A stretch of 45,821 bases of DNA from Candidatus Kaiserbacteria bacterium RIFCSPHIGHO2_01_FULL_54_36 (GTDB lineage Bacteria; Patescibacteriota; Minisyncoccia; Phycocordibacterales; UBA2100), in the NCBI GenBank assembly GCA_001781105.1, contig MFKV01000004.1, positions 1 through 45,821 of the forward strand, read 5' to 3'. The notes beneath the pieces are model-generated. The model did not search any database, was not told the DNA's origin, and saw only the letters and a program-made list of their open reading frames with translations. Below, one piece after another: positions 34,392 through 43,926 of this stretch. Made by a program: the position numbers and the translations under genes. How positions within the stretch are numbered: position 1 is the stretch's first letter; each line of letters begins with the position of its first letter.

Positions 34392-37100
34392 ATGACTTCT
34401 GCGCTTCAGAAATCTCTCGCATTTTTCACTCTTAACGTATTGATATGCGCATCGGCACTTGTGCCAGCTCCTGTTGAGGCACAGTTGCAAGCAGAGTCCC
34501 TCTCTCCTTCGCTAGGGACTTGTCGATACTACAATCCGATACCAGTAACCAACGGTCAGCTTCCGACCACATCTTCAATCCAGGGCTTGGTCGTGCCCCC
34601 TAACGCTACGTACGCTTGTGCATACCCGGGAGGTGGAGGGTACCAGTTTTTTGACGCCAGTGGCAGCTTAATTAATGCAACAACAGGGGGCCTTAATCAG
34701 CCCACTCGTACCTATGATAGCAATCTCAATTCGACTGGGTCGCTAAATGAGTCGTGTAATTTTTCAAGAGATTGGGCACCTTTCTTCAGCGTCACGTGCT
34801 GGGGGCGACTAATTGGCGCCGTCGTCGTTGGCGCGTTTTTGTCTATCGGTGTAGCAATCCTGCAGATCGCGGGATACTTATTCAATTTTCTCCTCAACTA
34901 CACGATAGTCGGATTTAGTACCGAGATATACGCAAGGATAAAAGACGCGATCGAGATCGGCTGGACGGCGTTTCGCGACATTGCCAACATCCTCATAATC
35001 GGGATGTTCACGTTTATTGCCATCTCCATAATTCTTGGCGAGAAAACATTCGGCCAAAAGAAGCTCATCGCCAAGGTCCTTATCATCGCAGTCCTCATCA
35101 ACTTCAGCCTGCTTTTTACCAAGATGATCATAGATGCGTCCAATTTCACTGCGACGCAATTTTACAAGGCAGCGCTCGAGCAGGTGGCGAGCCCGAGCGC
35201 GGCGGGCGCAAGTGTTACTGCCGTGGTGGCAGACGCGGACGCGAGAGCGAAGACCGCTACAGAGACCGCCCAGAGCTCCAGCAACGGCATCGCTGGTCAA
35301 TTCATGCAGGCCATTGGCATAACTGGGGCCGCAGATTCAATCGACTACGTGCGGGGCCAGCAAGAGAGAACGAAAGATGGATTCAAGGGAATGATGTTCG
35401 GGTTTCTTGCACTGGTATTCTTCCTCGGGGCGGCGGCCGTGCTTTTCTACGGCTCTTTCCTTCTTATCTCACGCGCGGTTCTTCTCATCTTTCTTATGGT
35501 CACCTCCTCTCTTGCTTTTGCTTCGTATCTTATACCTTCGTGGGAGACGAGTAGCTACGGCTGGAAGACGTGGTGGAATTCTCTCCTCAAGAGCGCTGTA
35601 TTTGCGCCGATACTCATGCTATTCCTATGGATCACGCTCATGATCTCGCAGAGGCTCGCCCTGCCGGGCTCGAGCCTAGCAACGCTTGGAGCAGCGGGAA
35701 GTAATCCAGAGGGCAACATTGCCGCCGTATTTTCATACCTCATGATCCTCGGCCTACTTTTCCTCTCATTCAAGCTCTCAAGCTCCTTCGCCGGCAAGAT
35801 CGCAGGATTTAATTTTGCGCAAGGCGGAGTAGCTACTGCGCTTGGTCTTGGCTCGCGTCTCGCAGGATTTGGACTGCAAAGAACACTTGGTCGAGAGTAT
35901 GCCAAGAGATCATCCGCCCTGGGAGATAAGATAAAAACGCAGCGTGAATTTGTAGCAGACCAGAATCTTAGTGCATGGGCTAGACAAGACGCACAAAAAC
36001 GTGTAGATAAAATGACGCGACAAAAAGGACGGGCTGACTGGATCCAGAAACAAAACTTCAACATCGCACAATCGAAACTTGGGGACATCGCGGCGAAGCA
36101 AACAGGGGCTTCAAGCTGGCTCTCGTCGGGCGATAAGAAAGATAATTTCGAAGCAGATGCGAAGAAAAAAGCGGAGGCCGCAGCTACACGAGCAGAAGGA
36201 GCATACAATCTTACACAGGGAGAGCAGAATAAATTGCGCGATAGAGAGCAATACCGCCTTATTCGCGAACAAAAACTTACAGCAGAAGCCTCGCGAGACG
36301 CTGCGCAACAACAGGTCCTCGCAACAGAACAGCAAGCACAAAACGAAAAAACTCGTTTACAAAATGACAAAACTGCTGCGGACCGAAGAAATACGACAGA
36401 GAAAGCGCGACTCGAGAATTTGAAGCAGACAGAAGAACGAAACGCGCAGACAATAGAAACCCAGGCAAAGACAACGAAGGATATCCTCGAGAAAGAGGTG
36501 CAAGGTTTGATGGATGAACGTTCACATGCGCCTACAGCCTCACACACTGGAATCGATACGGAGATCGCAAACAGGCGCGGTCTCCAAGCGGTAGAGGATG
36601 ACAAAATAAAGCGCGTGCATGCAGAAGTAAAGAAATTTGAAGAACAAATCCAAGCAGTGGGAGACAATATGCGAGTAGACCAACAAAGACACGGTCAGCA
36701 GGTGCAGGAACTTGATGCGGGCGTGGAGGCGGCCAAACAAAAACTTGAGGCGGAAAAGTCAAAGGTTAAGGAATTCGATGACAAAAATAGCCCTACGATA
36801 AATAGGATCGCTGGGGAAGCTCGTACGATTGTTCAGGAACATGTTGATACTGCAAAAGCCGCCGGGGCTGCTGCTGCGCAGCGGTATGGTACAAATCCTC
36901 TCGCTCGACTCGTGGGAATGGAGACATATGGAGGCAAGAAAGCAAAAGGTACGTACGAAGAGAAGCAATCAAAGTCGGCGGGGAGAAAGGCGCTTGAGGA
37001 TGCGGTGACCGAAATGTCAAAAACTCCCGCAGCGGGGACACCTGCATCTGTCACACCGCCCCCGCCAGCCGCAGGTGGAACTGGAGGACATACTCCTTGA
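34392..37100 (+). CDS. VirB6/TrbL-like polytopic membrane protein with long coiled-coil C-terminus
   Basis: Multiple TM helices in the first half (VVVGAFLSIGVAILQIAGYLFNFLLNYTIVGFS, FGFLALVFFLGAAAVLFYGSFLLISRAVLLIFLMVTSSLAF), then a charged coiled-coil and Pro-rich tail. Confidence 0.75.
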   Translation: MTSALQKSLAFFTLNVLICASALVPAPVEAQLQAESLSPSLGTCRYYNPIPVTNGQLPTTSSIQGLVVPPNATYACAYPGGGGYQFFDASGSLINATTGGLNQPTRTYDSNLNSTGSLNESCNFSRDWAPFFSVTCWGRLIGAVVVGAFLSIGVAILQIAGYLFNFLLNYTIVGFSTEIYARIKDAIEIGWTAFRDIANILIIGMFTFIAISIILGEKTFGQKKLIAKVLIIAVLINFSLLFTKMIIDASNFTATQFYKAALEQVASPSAAGASVTAVVADADARAKTATETAQSSSNGIAGQFMQAIGITGAADSIDYVRGQQERTKDGFKGMMFGFLALVFFLGAAAVLFYGSFLLISRAVLLIFLMVTSSLAFASYLIPSWETSSYGWKTWWNSLLKSAVFAPILMLFLWITLMISQRLALPGSSLATLGAAGSNPEGNIAAVFSYLMILGLLFLSFKLSSSFAGKIAGFNFAQGGVATALGLGSRLAGFGLQRTLGREYAKRSSALGDKIKTQREFVADQNLSAWARQDAQKRVDKMTRQKGRADWIQKQNFNIAQSKLGDIAAKQTGASSWLSSGDKKDNFEADAKKKAEAAATRAEGAYNLTQGEQNKLRDREQYRLIREQKLTAEASRDAAQQQVLATEQQAQNEKTRLQNDKTAADRRNTTEKARLENLKQTEERNAQTIETQAKTTKDILEKEVQGLMDERSHAPTASHTGIDTEIANRRGLQAVEDDKIKRVHAEVKKFEEQIQAVGDNMRVDQQRHGQQVQELDAGVEAAKQKLEAEKSKVKEFDDKNSPTINRIAGEARTIVQEHVDTAKAAGAAAAQRYGTNPLARLVGMETYGGKKAKGTYEEKQSKSAGRKALEDAVTEMSKTPAAGTPASVTPPPPAAGGTGGHTP

Positions 37101-37117
37101 TAAAGTAAGGTGTATAT

Positions 37118-37693
37118 ATGGCTGATGATACAAAAGAAAAAGAGGAGCTCAAGAAAATGCTTGCAGAGCGTTTCGCAGCATTGCCCTCGCCCGTGAAAAA
37201 CGCGATTACTTCCGCAGATGTGGAGAAGGAGATGCGAAAGCTGGCTGAACGGCACAAGCTGCATCTGGATCAGTGGGAAGCGCTTGAGAACAACGTGCTG
37301 ATGACGCTTCTTGGATTTAAGGAGGTGGGCAAACTTGCAGACAATATAAAGAGCGAGGTTGGCGTTGATACTGAAACTGCCGCAAAGATTACAACCGACA
37401 TTTCGCTGATTGTCTTCGAGCCGATCCGCGAAGAACTTGAGCGAGAGCTTGAGCATCCGGAAGCAAAGCAGGCAGAAGTAAGCGGCGTTGAAGCCGCTCG
37501 AACGCAAGAACTTGGCACGGTCGCGAGCGCGGCAGCTCCTCCAACGCCTGCCGTTGCCCCAGCAACACCTCCCGCCGCTCCTCCTGAAGGCAAAATTGAG
37601 CGAGCGCCCATCTCAGCCGCGTACAAAGCAGGAGAGGCGAGCACTGTACGCAAGTCAGTCGACGACGACCCGTATCGCGAGCCTCCGCAGTAA
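37118..37693 (+). CDS. Hypothetical protein in the T4SS-like operon
   Basis: ORF collinear with the cluster; helical N-terminus, Ala/Pro-rich C-terminus. Confidence 0.6.
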   Translation: MADDTKEKEELKKMLAERFAALPSPVKNAITSADVEKEMRKLAERHKLHLDQWEALENNVLMTLLGFKEVGKLADNIKSEVGVDTETAAKITTDISLIVFEPIREELERELEHPEAKQAEVSGVEAARTQELGTVASAAAPPTPAVAPATPPAAPPEGKIERAPISAAYKAGEASTVRKSVDDDPYREPPQ

Positions 37694-37825
37694 GAGTTTT
37701 TGTACACAAATCACCCCTATCGCAAGGAGCTTTGATGTTGCGTGCTATGATTGAGCGACGGGGAATCAGCGCCTAGCCTTCTTTATTTTCTGCGCGGCTA
37801 GTACTTTCCCTACGAAAAAACCCAT

Positions 37826-38338
37826 ATGCAGTTCCAGGTTCCCCAGTTTATTGAAGTGGAGGACAAGATCTTCGGCCCGCTGACCTTCAAACAATTCATC
37901 TACGTGGGTGGGGGGCTTGGCGCTTGCTACATTCTTTGGCGCATACTCCCGATATATATTGCCGCACCTTTCATCGCGGCCGTCGCTGGTCTTGCGGCGG
38001 GATTGGCCTTTTTCCAGCTCAATGGACGGCCCTTCATCTTAGGCCTCGAGAGCGGCTTTTTCTTCCTCATCCGCAGCAAGCTCTACCTGTGGAACAACAC
38101 CCGCAAGAAAAACGCGGCGCCTGTCGCTGCGAAGCTCGCTGCAAGCGGTGGCGTATACGTCCCGAAGCTTTCGGAAAGCAGGTTGCATGAGCTCTCGTGG
38201 AGTTTGGATATCAAGGAGCGGATCGCACAAGGTGTGGCTAACGACGAAGAGCGTCATGTCACGCACACGCAGCACGCTGTTTCTGCAGTCCACACGCCTC
38301 AGCAGATCATGGACGAGCTCTCAGAAGCTGCCCACTAA
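37826..38338 (+). CDS. PrgI-family (VirB3-like) protein
   Basis: QFQVPQFIEVEDKIFGPLTFKQFIYVGGGLGACYILWRILP, two TM helices. Confidence 0.85.
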   Translation: MQFQVPQFIEVEDKIFGPLTFKQFIYVGGGLGACYILWRILPIYIAAPFIAAVAGLAAGLAFFQLNGRPFILGLESGFFFLIRSKLYLWNNTRKKNAAPVAAKLAASGGVYVPKLSESRLHELSWSLDIKERIAQGVANDEERHVTHTQHAVSAVHTPQQIMDELSEAAH

Positions 38339-38343
38339 TTACC

Positions 38344-39009
38344 ATGCCCACACAAACAGAAGACAAAGGCCCGCGCGCATCCGCAAGGTCGACTCAGGAA
38401 TTTCTCCCAGTTTCTGAGGTGCGCGATGGCATCATCGTCCTCAAAGATGGCAGCTTGCGCGCAATTCTGCTTGCCTCATCACTGAACTTCGCGCTCAAAT
38501 CAGAAGACGAGCAAACCGCCTTTATCATGCAGTTCCAAAATTTCCTCAACTCGCTCGATTTTTCCGTGCAGATATTCGTGCAATCGCGCATGCTTGATAT
38601 CCGTCCATATGTCGCGACCCTTGAAGCTGCCTATAAAAATCAGCTCGACGACCTGATGCGCATTCAGATCCGCGAATACATTCAGTTCGTCAAAAGCTTC
38701 ACGGAGGCGGCAAATATCATGACGAAAAACTTCTTCGTCTGCGTCCCGTATTCTCCTTCTATCGCAATCAACAAAAAAGGGATGCTGTCGATGTTGCCGT
38801 TCGCAAAAAAGAGCAGTACGGAAGAGACGAACAGGACCTTTGAAGAGCAGGTTACGCAACTCGAACAGCGCATTTCCATCGTGCAGCAAGGATTGGTGCG
38901 CACAGGGGTGCGCACCGTGCAGCTCGGGACTGAGGAGGCAATTGAGCTCTTATACAAAATGTTTAATCCTGGCGAAGAAGGGAAGCCAATGCCCTTGAAC
39001 AGTCAGTAG
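38344..39009 (+). CDS. Standalone TraC-like domain protein
   Basis: STQEFLPVSEVRDGIIVLKDGSLRAILLASSLNFALKSEDEQ..FVQSRMLDIRPYV, typical of VirB4/TraC-associated domains. Confidence 0.75.
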   Translation: MPTQTEDKGPRASARSTQEFLPVSEVRDGIIVLKDGSLRAILLASSLNFALKSEDEQTAFIMQFQNFLNSLDFSVQIFVQSRMLDIRPYVATLEAAYKNQLDDLMRIQIREYIQFVKSFTEAANIMTKNFFVCVPYSPSIAINKKGMLSMLPFAKKSSTEETNRTFEEQVTQLEQRISIVQQGLVRTGVRTVQLGTEEAIELLYKMFNPGEEGKPMPLNSQ

Positions 39010-39098
39010 TTAATAGAAAGTAGTAAGTAGAAAATCCAAAAACCCGTTACAATTCTTTATGCCGACTACTAACTACTAACTACTTTCTACCTACTATG
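39004..39098. repeat. Inverted pair of heptameric arrays spanning TraC-domain stop to virB4 start
   Basis: CAGTAGT TAATAGA AAGTAGT AAGTAGA and GACTACT AACTACT AACTACT TTCTACC TACTATG. Confidence 0.85.
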
Positions 39099-41030
39099 AG
39101 CCTTGTAGACTTGTTCAAGAAGAAAACGGAGGACAGCCCCAATGTCTTGCCGGTACTTCCGGAAGAGATCTATAAGTCCGGCGTGTTGGACCTCCAAGAC
39201 GTCATTGCGCCGCACGCGCTTCGCATCAATTCGCGCGAGCTCGACCTTGGGGAGAAGATCGCGCGCACGTTCTTCGTTATCTCATACCCACGATTCTTGA
39301 CGACTGGCTGGTTCGCGCCGATCATCAACATGGACAAGGTCATCGACATTTCCATTTTCGTTCACCCGATGGATACCAACGAAATGTTGCGGAAATTCCA
39401 GAAGAAAGTCGCTGAGGTGCAAAGCCAGATCTCGACGCGCGAAGAGAAGGGCATGGTGCGCGACCCAATGCTCGACACCGCATACGCCGATCTTGAGAGC
39501 TTGCGCGATTCGCTGCAGCAGGCACAAGAGAGGATATTTGAAGTCGGGCTCTACCTTACTATCTACGGGAACACGCGCGAAGAGATAGACAAGGTAGAAA
39601 CCGAGGTACGCTCTATTTTGGAGTCGCGGCTTGTCTACATCCGCCCGGCGCTCTTCCAGCAAGAGCAAGGATTCCGCAGCGTCCTTCCGATCGCGACCGA
39701 CGAGATCAACGTGCACACGAAGCTTAACTCTGCCCCTCTTTCTTCCATATTTCCATTCATTTCTTTCGACCTCACATCGGATAGGGGCATCCTCTATGGC
39801 ATCAACCGGCATAACTCATCGCTTATCCTCTTCGACCGCTTCTCGCTCGAGAACTACAATTCGGTGACCTTTGCAAAATCCGGCGCGGGCAAGTCGTATA
39901 CGACCAAGCTGGAGATTTTGCGTAGCCTCATGTTCGATGCCGAGGTCATCGTCATCGACCCTGAGCGTGAGTACGAATACTTGGCGGAGACAGTGGGTGG
40001 GCGCTACTTCAACATCTCCCTCTCGTCCGAGCACCACATCAATCCCTTTGATCTCCCGATCCCGCGCGAGGATGAGAACCCATCTGACGTGCTGCGAAGC
40101 AATATCATTACGCTTGTCGGTCTTTTCCGCATCATGCTCGGCGGCCTTACGCCCGAAGAGGATGCTGTCGTCGATAGAGCAATTACGGAAACGTATGCCC
40201 TTAAGGATATCACCGCAGATGCGAATTTCGCGCTCGTTGAGCCGCCGCTTCTGTCAGACTTCGAGCTGGTGCTCTCCGGCATGGAAGGCTCCGAGAGCTT
40301 GGTTGCGCGTCTCTCAAAATACACCAAAGGCACATGGGCGGGATTTATGAACCGCCCGACCAACGTGGATATGAACAAGAAGCTTATCGTTTTTTCTGTC
40401 CGCGACATGGAAGACGACCTCAAGCCGGTCGCGATGTATATCATCACGCACCACATCTGGAACACCGTACGCAAAGAGCTGCGCAAACGATTGCTCGTCA
40501 TCGATGAGGCGTGGTGGATGATGCGCAGTGAAGACACGGCTTCGTTCCTCTTTTCGATCGCCAAGCGCGGCCGCAAGTACTACCTCGGCATTTCCACGAT
40601 CACCCAAGACGTCTCCGACTTCTTGAACTCTCCCTATGGCATCCCCATGATCACCAACTCTTCGATCCAGCTCCTCTTGCGCCAGTCGCCGACTTCCGTG
40701 GATCTCGTGCAGCAAACATTCAAGCTCTCCGACGAGGAGAAATATTTGCTTCTTGAAAGTGACGTGGGGGAGGGGATCTTCTTCGCCGGATTAAAGCACG
40801 TTGCGATCAAGGTCATCGCATCGTATACTGAAGATCAGATCATTACTTCGGACCCTTCGCAAATACTCGCCATCAAAAAAGCGAAGCAAGAGCTTGCCAA
40901 TGCGAATGACGCAGAACTCGCTGCAACACCCCAAACAACAGCCGCCGCGGCACAAGCAGCAGCGCGCGTGCAACAATCACCGGTCAACTTCAATGCAACG
41001 CAAGCGGAGAACGTGGTTCCTAAACAATGA
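39096..41030 (+). CDS. VirB4-family T4SS ATPase
   Basis: FAKSGAGKSYTTKLEILRSL (Walker A), LLVIDEAWWMM (Walker B), GISTITQDVSDFL. Confidence 0.93.
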   Translation: MSLVDLFKKKTEDSPNVLPVLPEEIYKSGVLDLQDVIAPHALRINSRELDLGEKIARTFFVISYPRFLTTGWFAPIINMDKVIDISIFVHPMDTNEMLRKFQKKVAEVQSQISTREEKGMVRDPMLDTAYADLESLRDSLQQAQERIFEVGLYLTIYGNTREEIDKVETEVRSILESRLVYIRPALFQQEQGFRSVLPIATDEINVHTKLNSAPLSSIFPFISFDLTSDRGILYGINRHNSSLILFDRFSLENYNSVTFAKSGAGKSYTTKLEILRSLMFDAEVIVIDPEREYEYLAETVGGRYFNISLSSEHHINPFDLPIPREDENPSDVLRSNIITLVGLFRIMLGGLTPEEDAVVDRAITETYALKDITADANFALVEPPLLSDFELVLSGMEGSESLVARLSKYTKGTWAGFMNRPTNVDMNKKLIVFSVRDMEDDLKPVAMYIITHHIWNTVRKELRKRLLVIDEAWWMMRSEDTASFLFSIAKRGRKYYLGISTITQDVSDFLNSPYGIPMITNSSIQLLLRQSPTSVDLVQQTFKLSDEEKYLLLESDVGEGIFFAGLKHVAIKVIASYTEDQIITSDPSQILAIKKAKQELANANDAELAATPQTTAAAAQAAARVQQSPVNFNATQAENVVPKQ

Positions 41031-41347
41031 ACACGTCGCGTATTAGTCTCGCAACAGGCGGACTCATGATCGCATGCGCAATAGTGATCGATTCTTTTCA
41101 ATTTCTACTTGACCTCATTCCGTTCGTTGGGTGGGCATTGGCATGGTTCGTCAGCATTGTGGCTGCACTTGTATTTGGTATTTGGCTTTCGCATCACGAC
41201 GTGAGCATGATGCATCACAAAAGAGCGCTTCGGTTCCTGGGCACGATGCTCGGAGAATTCATCCCCGTAGTGAACGCGATCCCCCTATGGACTGGGTCAA
41301 TAACATACACGGTCATTCAGGAATGGCGCTCTCCCGACGAGATATAA
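41027..41347 (+). CDS. Small membrane protein in the T4SS-like operon
   Basis: Two to three TM helices; overlaps flanking genes (start within virB4 end; TAATG with the next gene). Confidence 0.65.
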   Translation: MNTSRISLATGGLMIACAIVIDSFQFLLDLIPFVGWALAWFVSIVAALVFGIWLSHHDVSMMHHKRALRFLGTMLGEFIPVVNAIPLWTGSITYTVIQEWRSPDEI

Positions 41348-42396
41348 TGAACGTCTGCATTGGTATGCGAACCGTATCCTTTCTAGGTATCTTTCTTGGT
41401 GCGATATGTGCTTTTGCGTTCCCTTTGCACGCCCAGTTTGGGCTTCCGGGCGCTCAACATGCGCTTTCGATCTCTTTCTCGCCGCTGTATCCTGGACCAG
41501 GAGAAACAGTCTCGCTTACGGTGCAAAGTCCACTGTTCGATATCTCTCAAAGCAAGGTGCTCTGGCGCGCCAACGGCAAAATAATCGCGCAAGGGACCGG
41601 AGTTGACTCGGTACAGGTGCAGGCAGGCGCTCTGGGAGCTGCGACTACCGTCGAGGTTGCAGTTTCTACTCCCGACGGAACAGCCGCGTCTGCAAACGCC
41701 ACGATACTTCCGGCCGAATTAGACCTGCTGGTTGATTCCAATACCTATATCCCGCCATTCTACAGAGGCGGCGCCCGAACCTCCGCGGGGGGCGAGCTTC
41801 GGCTCGAAGCGCGCCCGCGCTTTAGGCGTGGGGGGGCATTTGTCTCAGCATCGGAGCTTACCTATACGTGGCGGCGCAACGGTGAAGTCATGGGAAGCAT
41901 CTCGGGGCGCGGGAAAGCAAGCGTCATCATATCTGCTCCCCCCCTCTTTGGAACGGACACTATTTCGGTCGAAGCGCGCACAAGTGATGGAGTGGTCTCG
42001 CGCATCCAATCTCTCACTCTCTCATCGGCAACGCCTATACTCGCGCTCTACGAAAATCACCCGCTCTTCGGGATCCTCTACCACCGAGCGCTCGGTCCCG
42101 CGACGTTTATCCCTGAATCCGAAATGACCTTTACCGCCGTGCCCTTTTTCGCACCGGCAAGGAGCGCTGATGATCCTGGACTTCAGTATGCCTGGCAGGT
42201 TAACGGAGTGAACGTGGCGTCGAGCCCCTCCAGGTCAAACGAGCTTACTATCAATGCTGAGAACTCAAGCGGAAGGGCGCTTGTGGGGCTCGACCTCACG
42301 CACGCAACCAATTATTACTTGGACGCTCGGGCAACATGGAACATTACGTTCTCAACGGAAGGCTCGGCCACCAATCCATTCCGTACTACGCAATAA
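41347..42396 (+). CDS. Secreted hypothetical protein with Ig/PKD-like beta repeats
   Basis: Signal peptide; TYTWRRNGEVMGS and QYAWQVNGVNVASS repeat-like strands. Confidence 0.65.
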   Translation: MNVCIGMRTVSFLGIFLGAICAFAFPLHAQFGLPGAQHALSISFSPLYPGPGETVSLTVQSPLFDISQSKVLWRANGKIIAQGTGVDSVQVQAGALGAATTVEVAVSTPDGTAASANATILPAELDLLVDSNTYIPPFYRGGARTSAGGELRLEARPRFRRGGAFVSASELTYTWRRNGEVMGSISGRGKASVIISAPPLFGTDTISVEARTSDGVVSRIQSLTLSSATPILALYENHPLFGILYHRALGPATFIPESEMTFTAVPFFAPARSADDPGLQYAWQVNGVNVASSPSRSNELTINAENSSGRALVGLDLTHATNYYLDARATWNITFSTEGSATNPFRTTQ

Positions 42397-42433
42397 AGAA
42401 GATGTTATGAGCAAAGCGAATTACATATTCTTT

Positions 42434-42491
42434 ACCCTGTTAAATCGCGGCTCTGCCGCGCCTTCGCCCGTGGCGAAGGATTTAACAGGGT
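42434..42491. repeat. Three-way-junction palindromic element (ACCCYGTTA family)
   Basis: Stem accctgttaaatc / gatttaacagggt enclosing hairpins cgcggc-tct-gccgcg and ccttcgcc-cgt-ggcgaagg. Confidence 0.85.
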
Positions 42492-42536
42492 GTAAGTTAT
42501 TTCTAAGCTCGTTAGCACTCGCTAAGAAAAACTAAC

Positions 42537-43925
42537 ATGAAAGCACGAGCGATCATCGAATATATTCTCGCGGCACTTATCGTCCTCATCTTGGGCGCGC
42601 TTTCAGGATGGTACTTTTTCCTGCGCACACAAACACAATCTACGCAAGCGCAGAGCGCCGCGCGGGGTTATGAGACAGAGATCCCAAGCGCGAGCGGGGT
42701 AGAGAGCACCGCGAGCGTCCCAGAGACTGAGAGCGCTCCACAAAAACAAACCCCTCAGGCCAGCATGCCTGCGCCAGGAGAAGGGTTTCTGTCGCGCATG
42801 TGGAACGCACTCATGGGCAGAGGCACAGGAGTTTCTGAGCCTGCTGGCAGTGTATCGTTTGGCGAAGCCGCGAGCTTTTCAAACGCTGCTTTGCAAATAC
42901 AGACTGCGCCTGCTCAAGCACGGCCGCAGCAACTGTGGCAAGTGCAAAACAAACCAGTTGCCGGCATGGCGTTCGTACAAATAGGCGGAAATACTCGATT
43001 GCGGTACGTTGAGCGCTCCAGTGGGCATGTCTTCGATGCAGACCCTGAGACCGGTAGCATTGTACGGCTTACCAATACGTTGATGCCAAAAATATACGAA
43101 GCGATCATCACAGAAAATCACATTATCGTGCGTTCGCTTGACGCGGGAGATGCTATAACGACCTTTGTGGGCTCTATCGCTACTTCGACACAAGAAGACG
43201 GCGCTACTTCGACGATGCGCGCGCTTGCGGGCGTACAGCTTGCCAAGAATATTATGTATGTTTCAGCCGATCCTCGGTCTACAGCGCTCTTTTATACCGT
43301 GAAAGACACGGACGGAGTACTTGGGATACGCTCAGAGTGGAACGGCACCAAACAAAAACAGATCTTCCGATCCGCGCTCATGAATTGGCGATCGACACTT
43401 CTCCAAGATGGCCGCACTATCCTTGCGCAGGCACCACTCGATAGCACGCTCACGCATGCTTACGAGCTCAAAGGCGATGGCTCCCTCGTGCGGTTACTTG
43501 ACCCTGCGCCCGGGCTCACGATCTTGCCGCGTTCGGGCGGGGCGCTGCTGTGGGGTAGCTCCTCCGGCGGGTCGCTCGGTCTATTCGTCAAAGTAAATCC
43601 AAGTGCTTCATCGGTACAGCTCCCAATACGGACGATCGCGGATAAGTGCGTGTGGGCGAAAGCCGACAGCCCGATCGCGTACTGCGGAGTGCCGCAGGGG
43701 ATAGTAGCTCGTAATTTCATTGACGAATGGTACCGTGGCGCTGCGCATTCGTCGGACGCTATCTGGAGAGTTGATGCGGGGGCGGGAAGCGCCGAACTCG
43801 TTTATGCGCCCCCTACTGGCACTTCTATTGATGTGGAAAATCTTACATTAGACAGCAAGGGGGATTATCTCTCATTCACCAATGCGGCTGATAAATCTCT
43901 TTGGCTTTTCCGACTCGTCAAATAA
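42537..43925 (+). CDS. Membrane-anchored protein in the T4SS-like locus, possibly beta-propeller ectodomain
   Basis: N-terminal TM IIEYILAALIVLILGALSGWYFFL; Pro/Thr linker; repetitive beta-strand region. Confidence 0.6.
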   Translation: MKARAIIEYILAALIVLILGALSGWYFFLRTQTQSTQAQSAARGYETEIPSASGVESTASVPETESAPQKQTPQASMPAPGEGFLSRMWNALMGRGTGVSEPAGSVSFGEAASFSNAALQIQTAPAQARPQQLWQVQNKPVAGMAFVQIGGNTRLRYVERSSGHVFDADPETGSIVRLTNTLMPKIYEAIITENHIIVRSLDAGDAITTFVGSIATSTQEDGATSTMRALAGVQLAKNIMYVSADPRSTALFYTVKDTDGVLGIRSEWNGTKQKQIFRSALMNWRSTLLQDGRTILAQAPLDSTLTHAYELKGDGSLVRLLDPAPGLTILPRSGGALLWGSSSGGSLGLFVKVNPSASSVQLPIRTIADKCVWAKADSPIAYCGVPQGIVARNFIDEWYRGAAHSSDAIWRVDAGAGSAELVYAPPTGTSIDVENLTLDSKGDYLSFTNAADKSLWLFRLVK

Positions 43926-43926
43926 T

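Noticed and set aside
38344-41030. virB4 broken by a frameshift or by insertion of the heptameric array
   Set aside because: The downstream ORF retains its own N-terminal region before Walker A and both ORFs look complete; a separate TraC-domain gene is more likely.
42254-42535. 93-aa ORF covering the three-way-junction element
   Set aside because: It mostly overlaps the 41347-42396 gene out of frame and then reads through the palindrome; no initiation signal.
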